Shown: positions 46,461-54,861 of the stretch, in pieces
How the letters are laid out: each line of letters opens with the position of its first letter
Position numbering within the stretch: the first letter of the stretch is position 1
NCBI GenBank assembly: GCA_016716225.1
Contig: JADJWT010000001.1
Location: forward strand, 1,866,001-1,930,000
Source of the DNA: Ignavibacteriota bacterium
GTDB taxonomy: Bacteria > Bacteroidota > Ignavibacteria > Ignavibacteriales > Melioribacteraceae
Reading direction: 5' to 3'
DNA: 64,000 nucleotides
Position numbers and translations under genes: made by a program
The notes under the pieces: model-generated
Databases searched by the model: none
What the model saw: the letters and a program-made list of their open reading frames with translations, nothing else
Told to the model about the DNA's origin: nothing

Positions 46461-46484
46461 TATATACACTTTTTAGGGGGTAAG

Positions 46485-47303
46485 ATGGTCAAAACTTTTT
46501 TTTTAATTTTTACAGCTTTATATATTTCACTTTTAGCTCAAAACGATTATATAATCAAACTCGTAAATCCAATTCAAATTGATAATAAAAACTTAGAATT
46601 TGATGTAACTATTAATAGCACGGGCCCGGATTTTATATTATCATCCTATCAATGCGCGTTTACTTTTGATTTAACTTTTGATAATAGTGATTCAATATCT
46701 TTAGAGTATGCTGTAAATTCTTCGGAATTAGCAAATATTCCGGTTTACATTATTGGTTTTGATACTTCAGATCAGCAAAACAAATTAATATTTATTTCTG
46801 GAATTGGTAATGACATAATAGCTGGAAAAGAAAGATTAATAGGAAAATTTAGAATTAGTTCCACAAAAGAATTTACCGAGGAGTCCTTAAATTTGAAATG
46901 GAATTTTACGGGTGCAGTAAATACAATTTTGACAGACATTAATTTTTTTAATATTACTGAACCAACAAATCATATTAATTTTGATAACACAATTACCGAT
47001 GTAAACGCCGAGAAAATTCTTCCGAAAAAGTATTCGCTGGAGCAAAACTATCCAAATCCGTTTAATCCTTTAACAACAATTGAATACACAATTCAATCGG
47101 ATTTGAAAAGTACTACTACTGATGTAAAATTAGTCGTATTTGATATTTTAGGAAGGAAGGTTAAAACTTTGGTCAATCAAAAGCAAAAATCCGGCAATTA
47201 TGAAATTAAATTTAATGCAGGAAATCTTGCCAGCGGAGCATATTTTTATAAATTGGAAGCAGGAAATTTTACTCAAGTAAAAAAAATGATTCTTTTAAAA
47301 TAA
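46485..47303 (+). CDS. Cohesin-like secreted protein with type IX sorting domain
   Basis: Exported protein of 272 residues; the signal peptide ends SLLAQ. Residues about 20-170 form a strand-rich domain (LEFDVTINSTG, CAFTFDLTFDNS, LIFISGIGNDIIAG, ERLIGKFRIS) like cohesin or related beta-sandwich modules. The C-terminus LEQNYPNPFNP...KKMILLK is a type A type IX sorting domain of about 85 residues. Likely cell-surface or released. A strong AGGGGG ribosome site and a structured leader precede the ATG. No catalytic motif is visible. Confidence 0.75.
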   Translation: MVKTFFLIFTALYISLLAQNDYIIKLVNPIQIDNKNLEFDVTINSTGPDFILSSYQCAFTFDLTFDNSDSISLEYAVNSSELANIPVYIIGFDTSDQQNKLIFISGIGNDIIAGKERLIGKFRISSTKEFTEESLNLKWNFTGAVNTILTDINFFNITEPTNHINFDNTITDVNAEKILPKKYSLEQNYPNPFNPLTTIEYTIQSDLKSTTTDVKLVVFDILGRKVKTLVNQKQKSGNYEIKFNAGNLASGAYFYKLEAGNFTQVKKMILLK

Positions 47304-47335
47304 TTTTTGTAGAGAATTTTAAACTTTAAAAAAGA

Positions 47336-48928
47336 TTACGAATTAAATTCTTTAATAATTTTTTTTATTTCTTCTTCACTTATTCCACTTCCGTAATTTC
47401 TTTTATCAGAAATATTTTTTAGAGTTGAAAATTTATTTTGAGAAGTTTGAAAATTTACAACCGGATTTCCCGCTCGTGCACGTAATCTTTCTTCAATTTC
47501 ATTTAAAAAACTACCGTTTTGCGAAAATGAATTTCCTACTTTTGAGCTACCAAATGTATTTACAGAATTTCCTTTATTAATTGGATTTGTTTCGAAAGCT
47601 AAAGTTTTTATATTCATTAAATGTTTTGCCGTAACATTTTCAGAAATTATTGAACCTCCCCAAGTTCCAACACCTAAAGTCATTGATGGATCTAAAGCAG
47701 TAGTATAACCAACCGCACCTAGTGAAGATGGAGAATTTACAATAATTCTGAATGCAGGTTTTTCCATCGCAAATTTCATAATAATTTCTTGATCATTTGA
47801 ATGAATTGCCATTGTATGTCCAATTCCGCCAAAATTCAACAAATCTATACATTTATGACATCCATCCAACCAGCCGTCAACAATATAAAATGCTAAAATT
47901 GGGGAAAGTTTTTCAACGGAAAGCGGTTCATCTTTTCCGACTTTTACACAATCTGCAAATAAAACTTTAACAGAATCTGAAACTTTAAATCCGGCATATT
48001 GAGCAATAAACTGCGCAGATTTTCCAACTATATCGGGATTTATTCTATCTTCTTTCAAAACTGCTTTTTCAAGTTTTATTTTTTCATCATTATTTACATA
48101 ATAACCGCCATTTGCTTCTGCAAATTTTCTAACTTTTTCAGTAATTGGTCGATCAACAATCATAGCTTGTTCGGATGAACATAAAGTTCCATTATCAAAA
48201 GTGGTTCCGTAAATAATATCTAAAACAGCTTTTTCATAATTTGCACTTCTCTCAATAAATGCTGGGACGTTACCGGAACCAACACCATATGCTGGAGTTC
48301 CGGCACTGTATGCAGCTCTAACCATTGGCGTGCTTCCGGTTGCTAAAATTACAGCAACATCTCTGTGTTTCATCAAAGCATCTGTTCCTTCCAAAGTTGG
48401 AATTGACATGCATTGAATTAAATCTTTTGGCGCTCCGGCAGAAATTGCCGCATCGCTCATAACTTTTAATGCTTCTGAAGTACACATTACGGCTTTTGGG
48501 TGCGGACTTGCGACAATTGCATTTCTTGTTTTAAGAGAAATTAAAGCTTTAAAAAATGCAGTAGATGTTGGATTTGTCGAAGGAATTAAAGCAGCTACAA
48601 CTCCCATTGGTTCTGCAATTTTAACAATTTTTCCGTTTTCTTTTATGTCAATAATTCCAACTGTCTTTAAATCCTTAATTGAATTATAAACATCTTTTGA
48701 TCCAAATTCATTTTTAACAATTTTATCTTCCCATTTGCCAAATCCGGTTTCTTGATGAGCCATTTTTGCAAGCCGTTCACTTGCATCAAATCCGGCATCT
48801 GCCATTGCTTTAATAATTTTATCAACTTGAGCTTGATTAAAATGTTTAAATTCCAGTTGCGCAGCTTTAGCTTTTGCAACCAAATTTCTTACTTCTTGTG
48901 TTGAACGAATATCTTTATCTAATTCCAT
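47336..48928 (-). CDS. CoA-acylating aldehyde dehydrogenase with candidate encapsulation tail
   Basis: Aldehyde dehydrogenase of 530 residues of the EutE/PduP/AdhE N-domain type, oxidising aldehydes to acyl-CoA with NAD. The nucleotide region has EPMGVVAALIPSTNPTST (about 107-124), the catalytic Cys is Cys250 in DNGTLCSSEQA, and VGTWGGSIISENV is typical near the end of the fold. After the core, a flexible Gly/Asn/Ser linker leads to a short amphipathic helix GISEEEIKKIIKEF at the extreme C-terminus, resembling the encapsulation peptides that target such enzymes into bacterial microcompartments. No microcompartment genes are adjacent, but a EutN-type vertex gene is at 63139-63420. Confidence 0.88.
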   Translation of the reverse strand: MELDKDIRSTQEVRNLVAKAKAAQLEFKHFNQAQVDKIIKAMADAGFDASERLAKMAHQETGFGKWEDKIVKNEFGSKDVYNSIKDLKTVGIIDIKENGKIVKIAEPMGVVAALIPSTNPTSTAFFKALISLKTRNAIVASPHPKAVMCTSEALKVMSDAAISAGAPKDLIQCMSIPTLEGTDALMKHRDVAVILATGSTPMVRAAYSAGTPAYGVGSGNVPAFIERSANYEKAVLDIIYGTTFDNGTLCSSEQAMIVDRPITEKVRKFAEANGGYYVNNDEKIKLEKAVLKEDRINPDIVGKSAQFIAQYAGFKVSDSVKVLFADCVKVGKDEPLSVEKLSPILAFYIVDGWLDGCHKCIDLLNFGGIGHTMAIHSNDQEIIMKFAMEKPAFRIIVNSPSSLGAVGYTTALDPSMTLGVGTWGGSIISENVTAKHLMNIKTLAFETNPINKGNSVNTFGSSKVGNSFSQNGSFLNEIEERLRARAGNPVVNFQTSQNKFSTLKNISDKRNYGSGISEEEIKKIIKEFNS

Positions 48929-49044
48929 TTTCTACTCATTTTAATGCCAAAATATACTTACAATGTGTTTTTTTAGCAAATTCTTAAAATGGTTAAAACT
49001 TAATTTTATTTTTGTTAATTTTTAAGTAAATAATTTATTGAATT

Positions 49045-49983
49045 ATGAAAAAAATCTTTTTGCTTATTTTAATTTTTGTCTTCAATACTTGTCGCTCCAA
49101 ATTGCCGATTGAATCAGATCCTGGTTACGGAAAAATTTTTATACAATCAAATATTGATAGTTCTGAAATTTTTCTCGAAGGAACTTTTAGCGGAAAGTTT
49201 ACACCCGATACTTTAGAAATATTAGCTGTTACATATAGAATAAAAGTTGCAAAAGAAAATTATTTTTCTGAGGAGAAGGAAATTACAATAAATAAAAATA
49301 AACTTGTTGAGAGTAATTTTAATCTCAATGAAAATAATTTAATAAAAAATGTTTTTGTTGAACTTTTTTCATATTCTTACTGTGATACTTGTGATGTGAG
49401 TAAAATAATTCAAAATATAAATCATGGAAACGACGAAAAAATATTTATAATAAATTATGCATCAGACTATCCGAATTATGATGAAGTATTTTATTATGAT
49501 TTTTGGAATGGTATGATTGCGCGCGGTGATTATTATGATATTCTTCAAATTCCAGCAATTTTTGTAAATGGTAGTAGATCATACAATTTACAAAATGAAA
49601 TTACTCGTGAATTTAAAAAGAATATAAATTTTACAATTTCTGTTTATGATAGTTTAGTTGATGGAAATGGAATGAATATAAATATTTTTATTGATGTTTC
49701 TGATTTACACGGAATTGATTTTAATTCGCTTGTTTTAAGAAATGCTCTTGTTGAAAAAGAAGTTGATGTAAATAATTCAAACAAAAAAGTTCAGTATATT
49801 TTAAGAAAATTCATTCCGGATTTTAACGGAAAATCACTATCGTCAATATCAGCAAGGGGAAGAGCAAAGTTTGCAGAATTTACTTTGGTTGATCCTCATT
49901 GGAATAAAGAAAATTTGTATGTAATTTCTTTCGTTCAAAATGAATTAACAAAAGAAGTTTTGCAAGTTGGAAGTTCTAAATAA
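49045..49983 (+). CDS. PEGA-domain plus thioredoxin-like (Omp28-type) exported protein
   Basis: Exported, probably lipoprotein, 312 residues; a hydrophobic N-terminus ends NTC (Cys16), a weak lipobox. Residues about 27-93 form a PEGA-type surface repeat (GKIFIQSNIDSSEIFLEG, then YRIKVAKENYFSEEKEI). Residues about 103-195 resemble the thioredoxin-like domain of Omp28-related proteins, with CDTC (Cys113, Cys116) and IPAIFVNGSR (cis-Pro region). The remainder is Ig-like strands. Possible redox or scaffold role at the envelope. It is convergent with the LytR-type regulator (one base between stops). Confidence 0.65.
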   Translation: MKKIFLLILIFVFNTCRSKLPIESDPGYGKIFIQSNIDSSEIFLEGTFSGKFTPDTLEILAVTYRIKVAKENYFSEEKEITINKNKLVESNFNLNENNLIKNVFVELFSYSYCDTCDVSKIIQNINHGNDEKIFIINYASDYPNYDEVFYYDFWNGMIARGDYYDILQIPAIFVNGSRSYNLQNEITREFKKNINFTISVYDSLVDGNGMNINIFIDVSDLHGIDFNSLVLRNALVEKEVDVNNSNKKVQYILRKFIPDFNGKSLSSISARGRAKFAEFTLVDPHWNKENLYVISFVQNELTKEVLQVGSSK

Positions 49984-49984
49984 A

Positions 49985-50737
49985 TTACTTCATCAATTCT
50001 TTCAATCGCGAATAACCGGTTTTACTAACAGGAATTTTCTCACCATTTTTTAATGTAACTTTGTATGATTCTTTTTCAAAAAGTTCAACTTGTTTTACTT
50101 CATTTATATTTACAATGTAAGAACGGTGAACACGAATAAATTCATTTACATTTAAATGTTCTTCGTAAAATTTCATTCGTTGCTGCTTTAAATGATTTCC
50201 CAATTCTGAGTGAATCATAACGTAATCATCTTGTGCTTCTAAATAAAATATTTTTTCAATCGGAATAATTACAATTTTCTGATTTGTTTTTACAACAATT
50301 CTGTTTAATGAATTTGGTGTTTCATTTACTTTTGAAATTAAATTTTCGTAATCAATTTTTTCTTTATCATTTCTTAAAATTCTATCTATTGCTTTGTTAA
50401 GTGCATCGTTAAATCTTTCCAAAGAAAATGGTTTTAGCAAATAATCAGTTGCGTTTACTTCAAAAGCTTTAATTGCAAATTGGTCAAAAGCTGTTGTGAA
50501 AATTATTTGAGGTTTTTCATCGAGCAATTCGAGCATTTCAAATCCGGTAATTTTTGGCATTTGAATATCAAGAAAAATCAAATCTGGTTTAAGTTCGTTA
50601 ATGCTTTTTATTCCTTCAAAACCGTTTGTACATTCACCTAGCAATTTTACTTTTTCATTTTGCTGAAGATATTTTTTAACAATATCTCGTGCAAGTTTTT
50701 CATCGTCAATAATTAAAACAGAAATTTCATTATTCAT
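49985..50737 (-). CDS. LytTR-family response regulator
   Basis: Two-component regulator of 250 residues. The receiver domain (about 5-122) has the acidic pair DD (11-12), the phospho-acceptor Asp57 (FLDIQMP), Thr in FTTAFD and Lys in LLKPF. The DNA-binding LytTR domain (about 148-248) has IFYLEAQDDYVMIHS and RVHRSYIVNINEVK. It probably pairs with the histidine kinase encoded just upstream. A stem-loop lies between the two genes. Confidence 0.93.
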   Translation of the reverse strand: MNNEISVLIIDDEKLARDIVKKYLQQNEKVKLLGECTNGFEGIKSINELKPDLIFLDIQMPKITGFEMLELLDEKPQIIFTTAFDQFAIKAFEVNATDYLLKPFSLERFNDALNKAIDRILRNDKEKIDYENLISKVNETPNSLNRIVVKTNQKIVIIPIEKIFYLEAQDDYVMIHSELGNHLKQQRMKFYEEHLNVNEFIRVHRSYIVNINEVKQVELFEKESYKVTLKNGEKIPVSKTGYSRLKELMK

Positions 50738-50789
50738 ATTTCATAATCCTTAAAAGTAATTTGCTATAATTCTTGATTATAATTTTTAG

Positions 50790-50814
50790 ATTCCGGTTTG
50801 AAGCTTACCGGAAT
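50790..50814. repeat. Stem-loop between kinase and regulator genes
   Basis: ATTCCGGT (50790-50797) pairs perfectly with ACCGGAAT (50807-50814) around a nine-base loop containing AAGCTT. It lies in the 93-base gap between the histidine kinase and its regulator. On the minus strand it is followed by CTAAAAATTAT, not a clean U-tract, so it could attenuate or process the transcript or be a dispersed repeat. Confidence 0.55.
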
Positions 50815-50830
50815 TACAAGATTAAAAATA

Positions 50831-51877
50831 TTACAACGGAATAAAAATAGTTACGGTAAAAATTCCATCATTTTTGGAAAACTTTATTAAATTTTCTTGA
50901 TTGTAAATCATTCTCAAACGACTTTGAATATTGCTTAATCCAATTCCCTCACCTTTGCGGGAAACAGATTCAACATCATAATTATTTGTAATTGTTAGTT
51001 TCATATACTCGAGTTGTTCTTCGCATGTAAAATTTATTGTAACGGGGTCAACACTTTCATAAACTCCGTGTTTTATTGCATTTTCAAAAATCGGCTGAAG
51101 AATCATATTCGGAACTTCCAATTCTAAACATCCAGCTGAAATATTTTCCGTGAAATTAAATTTATCACCGAATCTAATTTTTTCAATATCTAAATAAAGT
51201 TTTGCATTTTTAAGTTCATCACTTAATTTGCTTTTATGATTTTCGTTGTTACTCAATGTTTTACGTAAGAAGGTTGAAAGATTAATTGTCATTTCTCTTG
51301 CGCGTTCCGGTTCAGCAATTGTTAATGCACTTATTGAGTTTAACGAATTAAAAATAAAATGCGGATTAATTTGGTATTTTAAACTTTTTAATTCTGCTTC
51401 TTTCACAAGTGATTTCAGTTCAGCTTCCTTTAAAACTTTTTCTTGAAAATTATTGTAATAAATAATTATATAATTGAGAGAAACAATTATAAAGTAATAA
51501 AACATTCCGATAAAAAATCTCCAAACCAAAGATGCGTAAAGGAATTTTAGATAATCAAAATTGGTGAGAAAAATTTGTGAAGTAATAAAATAACCAACTG
51601 CAATCCAAATTCCAGAAGTTATGAATGCCGCAGTAATATGATTTGTTACTATTTTAATTACTGAAAAATTTTCGAAGGAAATGAATTTTGTGGGATACCA
51701 AAGACTAATTCCAATGGCAAGAAAAACAAAATTAAAAATTAAGCTATCGATTATGCATGTTCTGAGAGGTAAATCAATAACAAAATACAAAATGCTTGCA
51801 TGAAGCAGAAATATAAAAATCCAAATAATTAGATAAACAGAAAAACTTTTTACATTTTTTACAAATGGATTTATCAT
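50831..51877 (-). CDS. LytS-type sensor histidine kinase
   Basis: Histidine kinase of 348 residues of the His_kinase (PF06580) type. Four or five N-terminal hydrophobic segments (about 12-155) form the sensor. The conserved H-box is YQINPHFIFNSLNSI (His about 173), followed by an HATPase_c domain with NAIKHGV (N-box, about 283) and GEGIGLSNIQSRL (G-box). Just before the H-box the octapeptide KEAELKSL occurs twice in tandem. It is upstream of the LytTR regulator and downstream of two LiaF-like genes. Confidence 0.92.
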   Translation of the reverse strand: MINPFVKNVKSFSVYLIIWIFIFLLHASILYFVIDLPLRTCIIDSLIFNFVFLAIGISLWYPTKFISFENFSVIKIVTNHITAAFITSGIWIAVGYFITSQIFLTNFDYLKFLYASLVWRFFIGMFYYFIIVSLNYIIIYYNNFQEKVLKEAELKSLVKEAELKSLKYQINPHFIFNSLNSISALTIAEPERAREMTINLSTFLRKTLSNNENHKSKLSDELKNAKLYLDIEKIRFGDKFNFTENISAGCLELEVPNMILQPIFENAIKHGVYESVDPVTINFTCEEQLEYMKLTITNNYDVESVSRKGEGIGLSNIQSRLRMIYNQENLIKFSKNDGIFTVTIFIPL

Positions 51878-51889
51878 AAAATATCTATG

Positions 51890-52585
51890 TTATTTAATTT
51901 CGCCGCCGCCAAAAAGTACCAAACCTTTTACCACTAAAGTTTTTGATGAATCAGACTTTACAATGTTTGTACGTAAATCTTCAAAAGCTCCAAAAATAGT
52001 TGTAGTTTTTATTATAACTTTCCAATCTGCGGGAATGTAAATTTCCGTTGATGCCATTAATGTTAAATTATCAAGTTCAACAATTTCATTTGCCAAATGA
52101 GAATTTCTTAAATCTATTTGAGTTTCTCCCATAATTGAACTTATTCTTCCGCCATGGAATTTATTTGTTTTAATGATTTTATTAAATTCACCCAAAAATG
52201 TAAAAACATCAGCTGTATAATCTTCGGTTTCAATAAATTGATTTTTGGATTTATCAACATTTCTTGATTTTTGAAAAATTAAAACAATTCCAAATATTAT
52301 TAACAATAACGGCCAATATTCATGAATTAAATAACGTACGGAAAATCCAGAATGATTTGAAACGATTCCTAAAATTCCTACAGCAATTAATGCAAATCCA
52401 AAAAGCGAATTTTTATTATTTATTATAATTATTATTCCGAAAATTGTAAAAATTATAGGCCAAGAAAATAAATCAATATTAAACAACTGGAATTGAAAAT
52501 TATTTATGAAAAATATTAGTCCGAAGAAAATTAGAATTGACCCAATTATTATTCTTCCGTTTGAATTATTTGCTGTTGTATCCAT
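51890..52585 (-). CDS. LiaF-like membrane protein, paralog 2
   Basis: Membrane protein of about 231 residues with four hydrophobic segments in the first half (DUF5668/LiaF-TM type: IIIGSILIFFGLIFFINN) and a soluble beta-helical C-terminal domain with repeated TFLGEFNKIIKTNKFHGGRISSIMG...IDLRNSHL. It ends LVVKGLVLFGGGEIK. In Firmicutes LiaF inhibits the LiaSR envelope-stress kinase; a similar restraint of the neighbouring kinase is inferred. Start ATG at 52585 is preferred over TTG at 52600, with AAAGAG upstream. Confidence 0.82.
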   Translation of the reverse strand: MDTTANNSNGRIIIGSILIFFGLIFFINNFQFQLFNIDLFSWPIIFTIFGIIIIINNKNSLFGFALIAVGILGIVSNHSGFSVRYLIHEYWPLLLIIFGIVLIFQKSRNVDKSKNQFIETEDYTADVFTFLGEFNKIIKTNKFHGGRISSIMGETQIDLRNSHLANEIVELDNLTLMASTEIYIPADWKVIIKTTTIFGAFEDLRTNIVKSDSSKTLVVKGLVLFGGGEIK

Positions 52586-52612
52586 TTTATACTCTTTCAA
52601 AATTTTAAGATT

Positions 52613-53320
52613 TTAGAATTTTACTTCACCGCCGCCAAACAAAACCAATCCTTTAATTACTAAAACTTTATCTTCTTCATAAACTCTGTTTGGATCTTTA
52701 ATTCTTTTATCAGAAAACCCGCCAAAAATTGCAACCACATCTAAAATTACATTCCAATCTTGCGGAACATAAATTGTATATCCACCAAACATTGAGAAAA
52801 TATCAAGATCATTTTTACCTTTTGCCAGAATACAGTTTTCCAAATGAATATCAGATCCGCCAAAAATCGCAGTCAATTTTCCGCCGGTAAAATTATTTGA
52901 TGTAACTCGTTTTGTACCGCCGCCGAATATTGAAATATCGTCTATACTGTCATTTAAATTTTGCGATTTGGGAATTTCTTTTCCTTCTGCATCTAATTCA
53001 ATTTCAATATTATAGTTTGATTTTATCGGGTTTCTTCTTAAGATAATATATATACCTAACCCGACTAAAATCAAAGGCCAGAATTCCGGTATTAAATTAA
53101 AAAAGCCAATTGCTAAAAGAATGATACCCGCAGTTTTATTTTTGGAAGTTGTTAAAATGTAAATACCAATTCCAATTAAAATATATTCCCAATGAAAAAT
53201 AAAATTCGGAAGACTGAATGAAAGTATTCCGTAATTATCAAGCAAAAATAATGTTCCAAGAACAACCAGAACGCCTCCTAAAATTATTCTTGCCGTTGTA
53301 TTATTTTCTTGATTATTCAT
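52613..53320 (-). CDS. LiaF-like membrane protein, paralog 1
   Basis: First gene of the presumed four-gene unit, 235 residues. It has the same layout as the next gene: hydrophobic N-terminal half (ARIILGGVLVVLGTLFLLDN opening), then a soluble domain with ISIFGGGTKRVTSNNFTGGKLTAIFGGSDIHLENC and the ending VIKGLVLFGGGEVKF. The two copies share the AIFGG and LVLFGGGE patterns, showing tandem duplication. A GAGG ribosome site precedes the ATG. It likely works with the LytS/LytR pair downstream. The 53321-53471 gap is AT-rich with nothing definite. Confidence 0.82.
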   Translation of the reverse strand: MNNQENNTTARIILGGVLVVLGTLFLLDNYGILSFSLPNFIFHWEYILIGIGIYILTTSKNKTAGIILLAIGFFNLIPEFWPLILVGLGIYIILRRNPIKSNYNIEIELDAEGKEIPKSQNLNDSIDDISIFGGGTKRVTSNNFTGGKLTAIFGGSDIHLENCILAKGKNDLDIFSMFGGYTIYVPQDWNVILDVVAIFGGFSDKRIKDPNRVYEEDKVLVIKGLVLFGGGEVKF

Positions 53321-53471
53321 ATTAACCTCAAATTTTCAATTTGCTGATGGTAATTTATTATTTAAAGTTTCTTTCACTAAATATAAATCGGTGAATGAAA
53401 GTTTTTTTTCGGTAAGTTAAAAATAATACGCAATGAAATGAGAATGAAAATTTTCTAAATTTTTCTTTTAA

Positions 53472-54776
53472 TCATTCAATTAAATCCATTTGATTTTCCG
53501 AAGTTGGTAATTCTTGTACATCGCGCAATCTTCTTTCAATAGTTTTAGATTTTTTAGAAGCCGTATCAATTGAATTACTTGCTTCTTGCAATTTTTTGTG
53601 AGTCTTATCGAGTAGTTCGCCAAATTTTCCAAATTCTGATTTTACTGAACCAAGAACTTTCCAAACTTCGCTTGATCTTTGCTGAATTGCCAAAGTTCTA
53701 AATCCCATTTGCAAACTATTTAAAACCGCAAGAAAATTTGTTGGTCCGGTTAAATTTACTCTGTATTCTCTTTGCACAAAATCAAACAAACCGGGAATTC
53801 TTAAAACTTCTGCATAAAGTCCTTCAATCGGTAAAAACATAATTGCAAAATCTGTTGTATTTGGCGGATCAACATATTTTTCTTGAATTCTTTTTGCTTC
53901 TTTTTTGATATTATTTTCTAAAGATTTTCTAACTTCTTCAATTAAAATCGGATTTGCAGAATCTTGTGCATCTTGCAATCTTTGGTAATCTTCCATGGGA
54001 AATTTTGCATCAATAGGAATCCAAACAATTTCATCGGAATTTTGTCCGGGCATTTTTATTGCAAATTCCACAATTTCATTACTGTCACTTTTTATTTTCA
54101 CATTCTTTGCATACTGATCAATTGTTAAAACTTGCTCAATTAAAGCTCCAAGCTGAACTTCACCCCAAGTTCCTCTGCTTTTTACATTTGTTAAAACACG
54201 TTTTAAATCTCCAACTCCGGATGCAAGTTTTTGCATATCACCCAAGCCTTCATAAACGGATTTTAATTGAGAACTTACAACATTAAATGATTCTCCTAAT
54301 CTTTTTTCTAAAGTTGTGTGAAGCTTTTCATCAACAGTTACTCGCATTTCTTCTAACTTTTTTTCATTCTTATCTTGAATTTCTGAAAGCTGTTTTGAAA
54401 CTTGATTATTAAGTTTGTCAAATTTTTCTTCATTTGTTTGTGTTAAATTTTTCAATCTATTTTCAACAATATCAAGCTGATCTTTTTGTCTATCTGATAT
54501 ATCTCTAATTCTATTAGAAAGTTGATCTCCCAAACTTCGTACGGAATTTCCCACTTCCTCACGGACCAATTTTGAATTTTGTAAAGTTTCTTCGCGGTTT
54601 CGCTTAAATTCATTTTCTATGTTATTATCCAATTCAGAATTTATTGATTCAAGTTTTTGTATAATATTTGTTTCTGTTTGATCAATATTTTGCTTACTCA
54701 ATTTTATATAATTCAAAATTTGGAAAACTGTAATTATTAAAAGCAGAACAACAATAATTATTTCCATCCAAAGCAT
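53472..54776 (-). CDS. rmuC: DNA recombination protein RmuC
   Basis: RmuC of about 434 residues: an N-terminal membrane helix (MEIIIVVLLLIITVFQIL), a long coiled coil (about 25-175), then the PD-(D/E)xK-like nuclease core with SRGTWGEVQLGALIEQ, WIPIDAKFPMEDYQRL and TTDFAIMFLPIEGLYAEVL. RmuC limits recombination-associated DNA inversions. The reading frame extends up to 54860, but I chose 54776, where AAAAGG sits six bases before the ATG and the membrane helix starts immediately. It is divergent from the penicillin acylase gene. Confidence 0.9.
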   Translation of the reverse strand: MLWMEIIIVVLLLIITVFQILNYIKLSKQNIDQTETNIIQKLESINSELDNNIENEFKRNREETLQNSKLVREEVGNSVRSLGDQLSNRIRDISDRQKDQLDIVENRLKNLTQTNEEKFDKLNNQVSKQLSEIQDKNEKKLEEMRVTVDEKLHTTLEKRLGESFNVVSSQLKSVYEGLGDMQKLASGVGDLKRVLTNVKSRGTWGEVQLGALIEQVLTIDQYAKNVKIKSDSNEIVEFAIKMPGQNSDEIVWIPIDAKFPMEDYQRLQDAQDSANPILIEEVRKSLENNIKKEAKRIQEKYVDPPNTTDFAIMFLPIEGLYAEVLRIPGLFDFVQREYRVNLTGPTNFLAVLNSLQMGFRTLAIQQRSSEVWKVLGSVKSEFGKFGELLDKTHKKLQEASNSIDTASKKSKTIERRLRDVQELPTSENQMDLIE

Positions 54777-54861
54777 AAGAAACCTTTTAATTTTTCTAAA
54801 TTTTTGAAAAAAACTTCTTAATTTAATTATTACGTAAAATAAATAATATTTATAAAACAAA

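Noticed and set aside
46262..46492. Minus-strand open frame of 76 residues upstream of the type IX cargo gene
   Set aside because: Cys/Phe/Ile-rich translation without family pattern, overlaps the promoter and leader of the plus-strand gene, and has no good ribosome site.
47305..47316. Possible third copy of the GTAGAG hairpin repeat
   Set aside because: Only the first few bases match; there is no pairing arm downstream.
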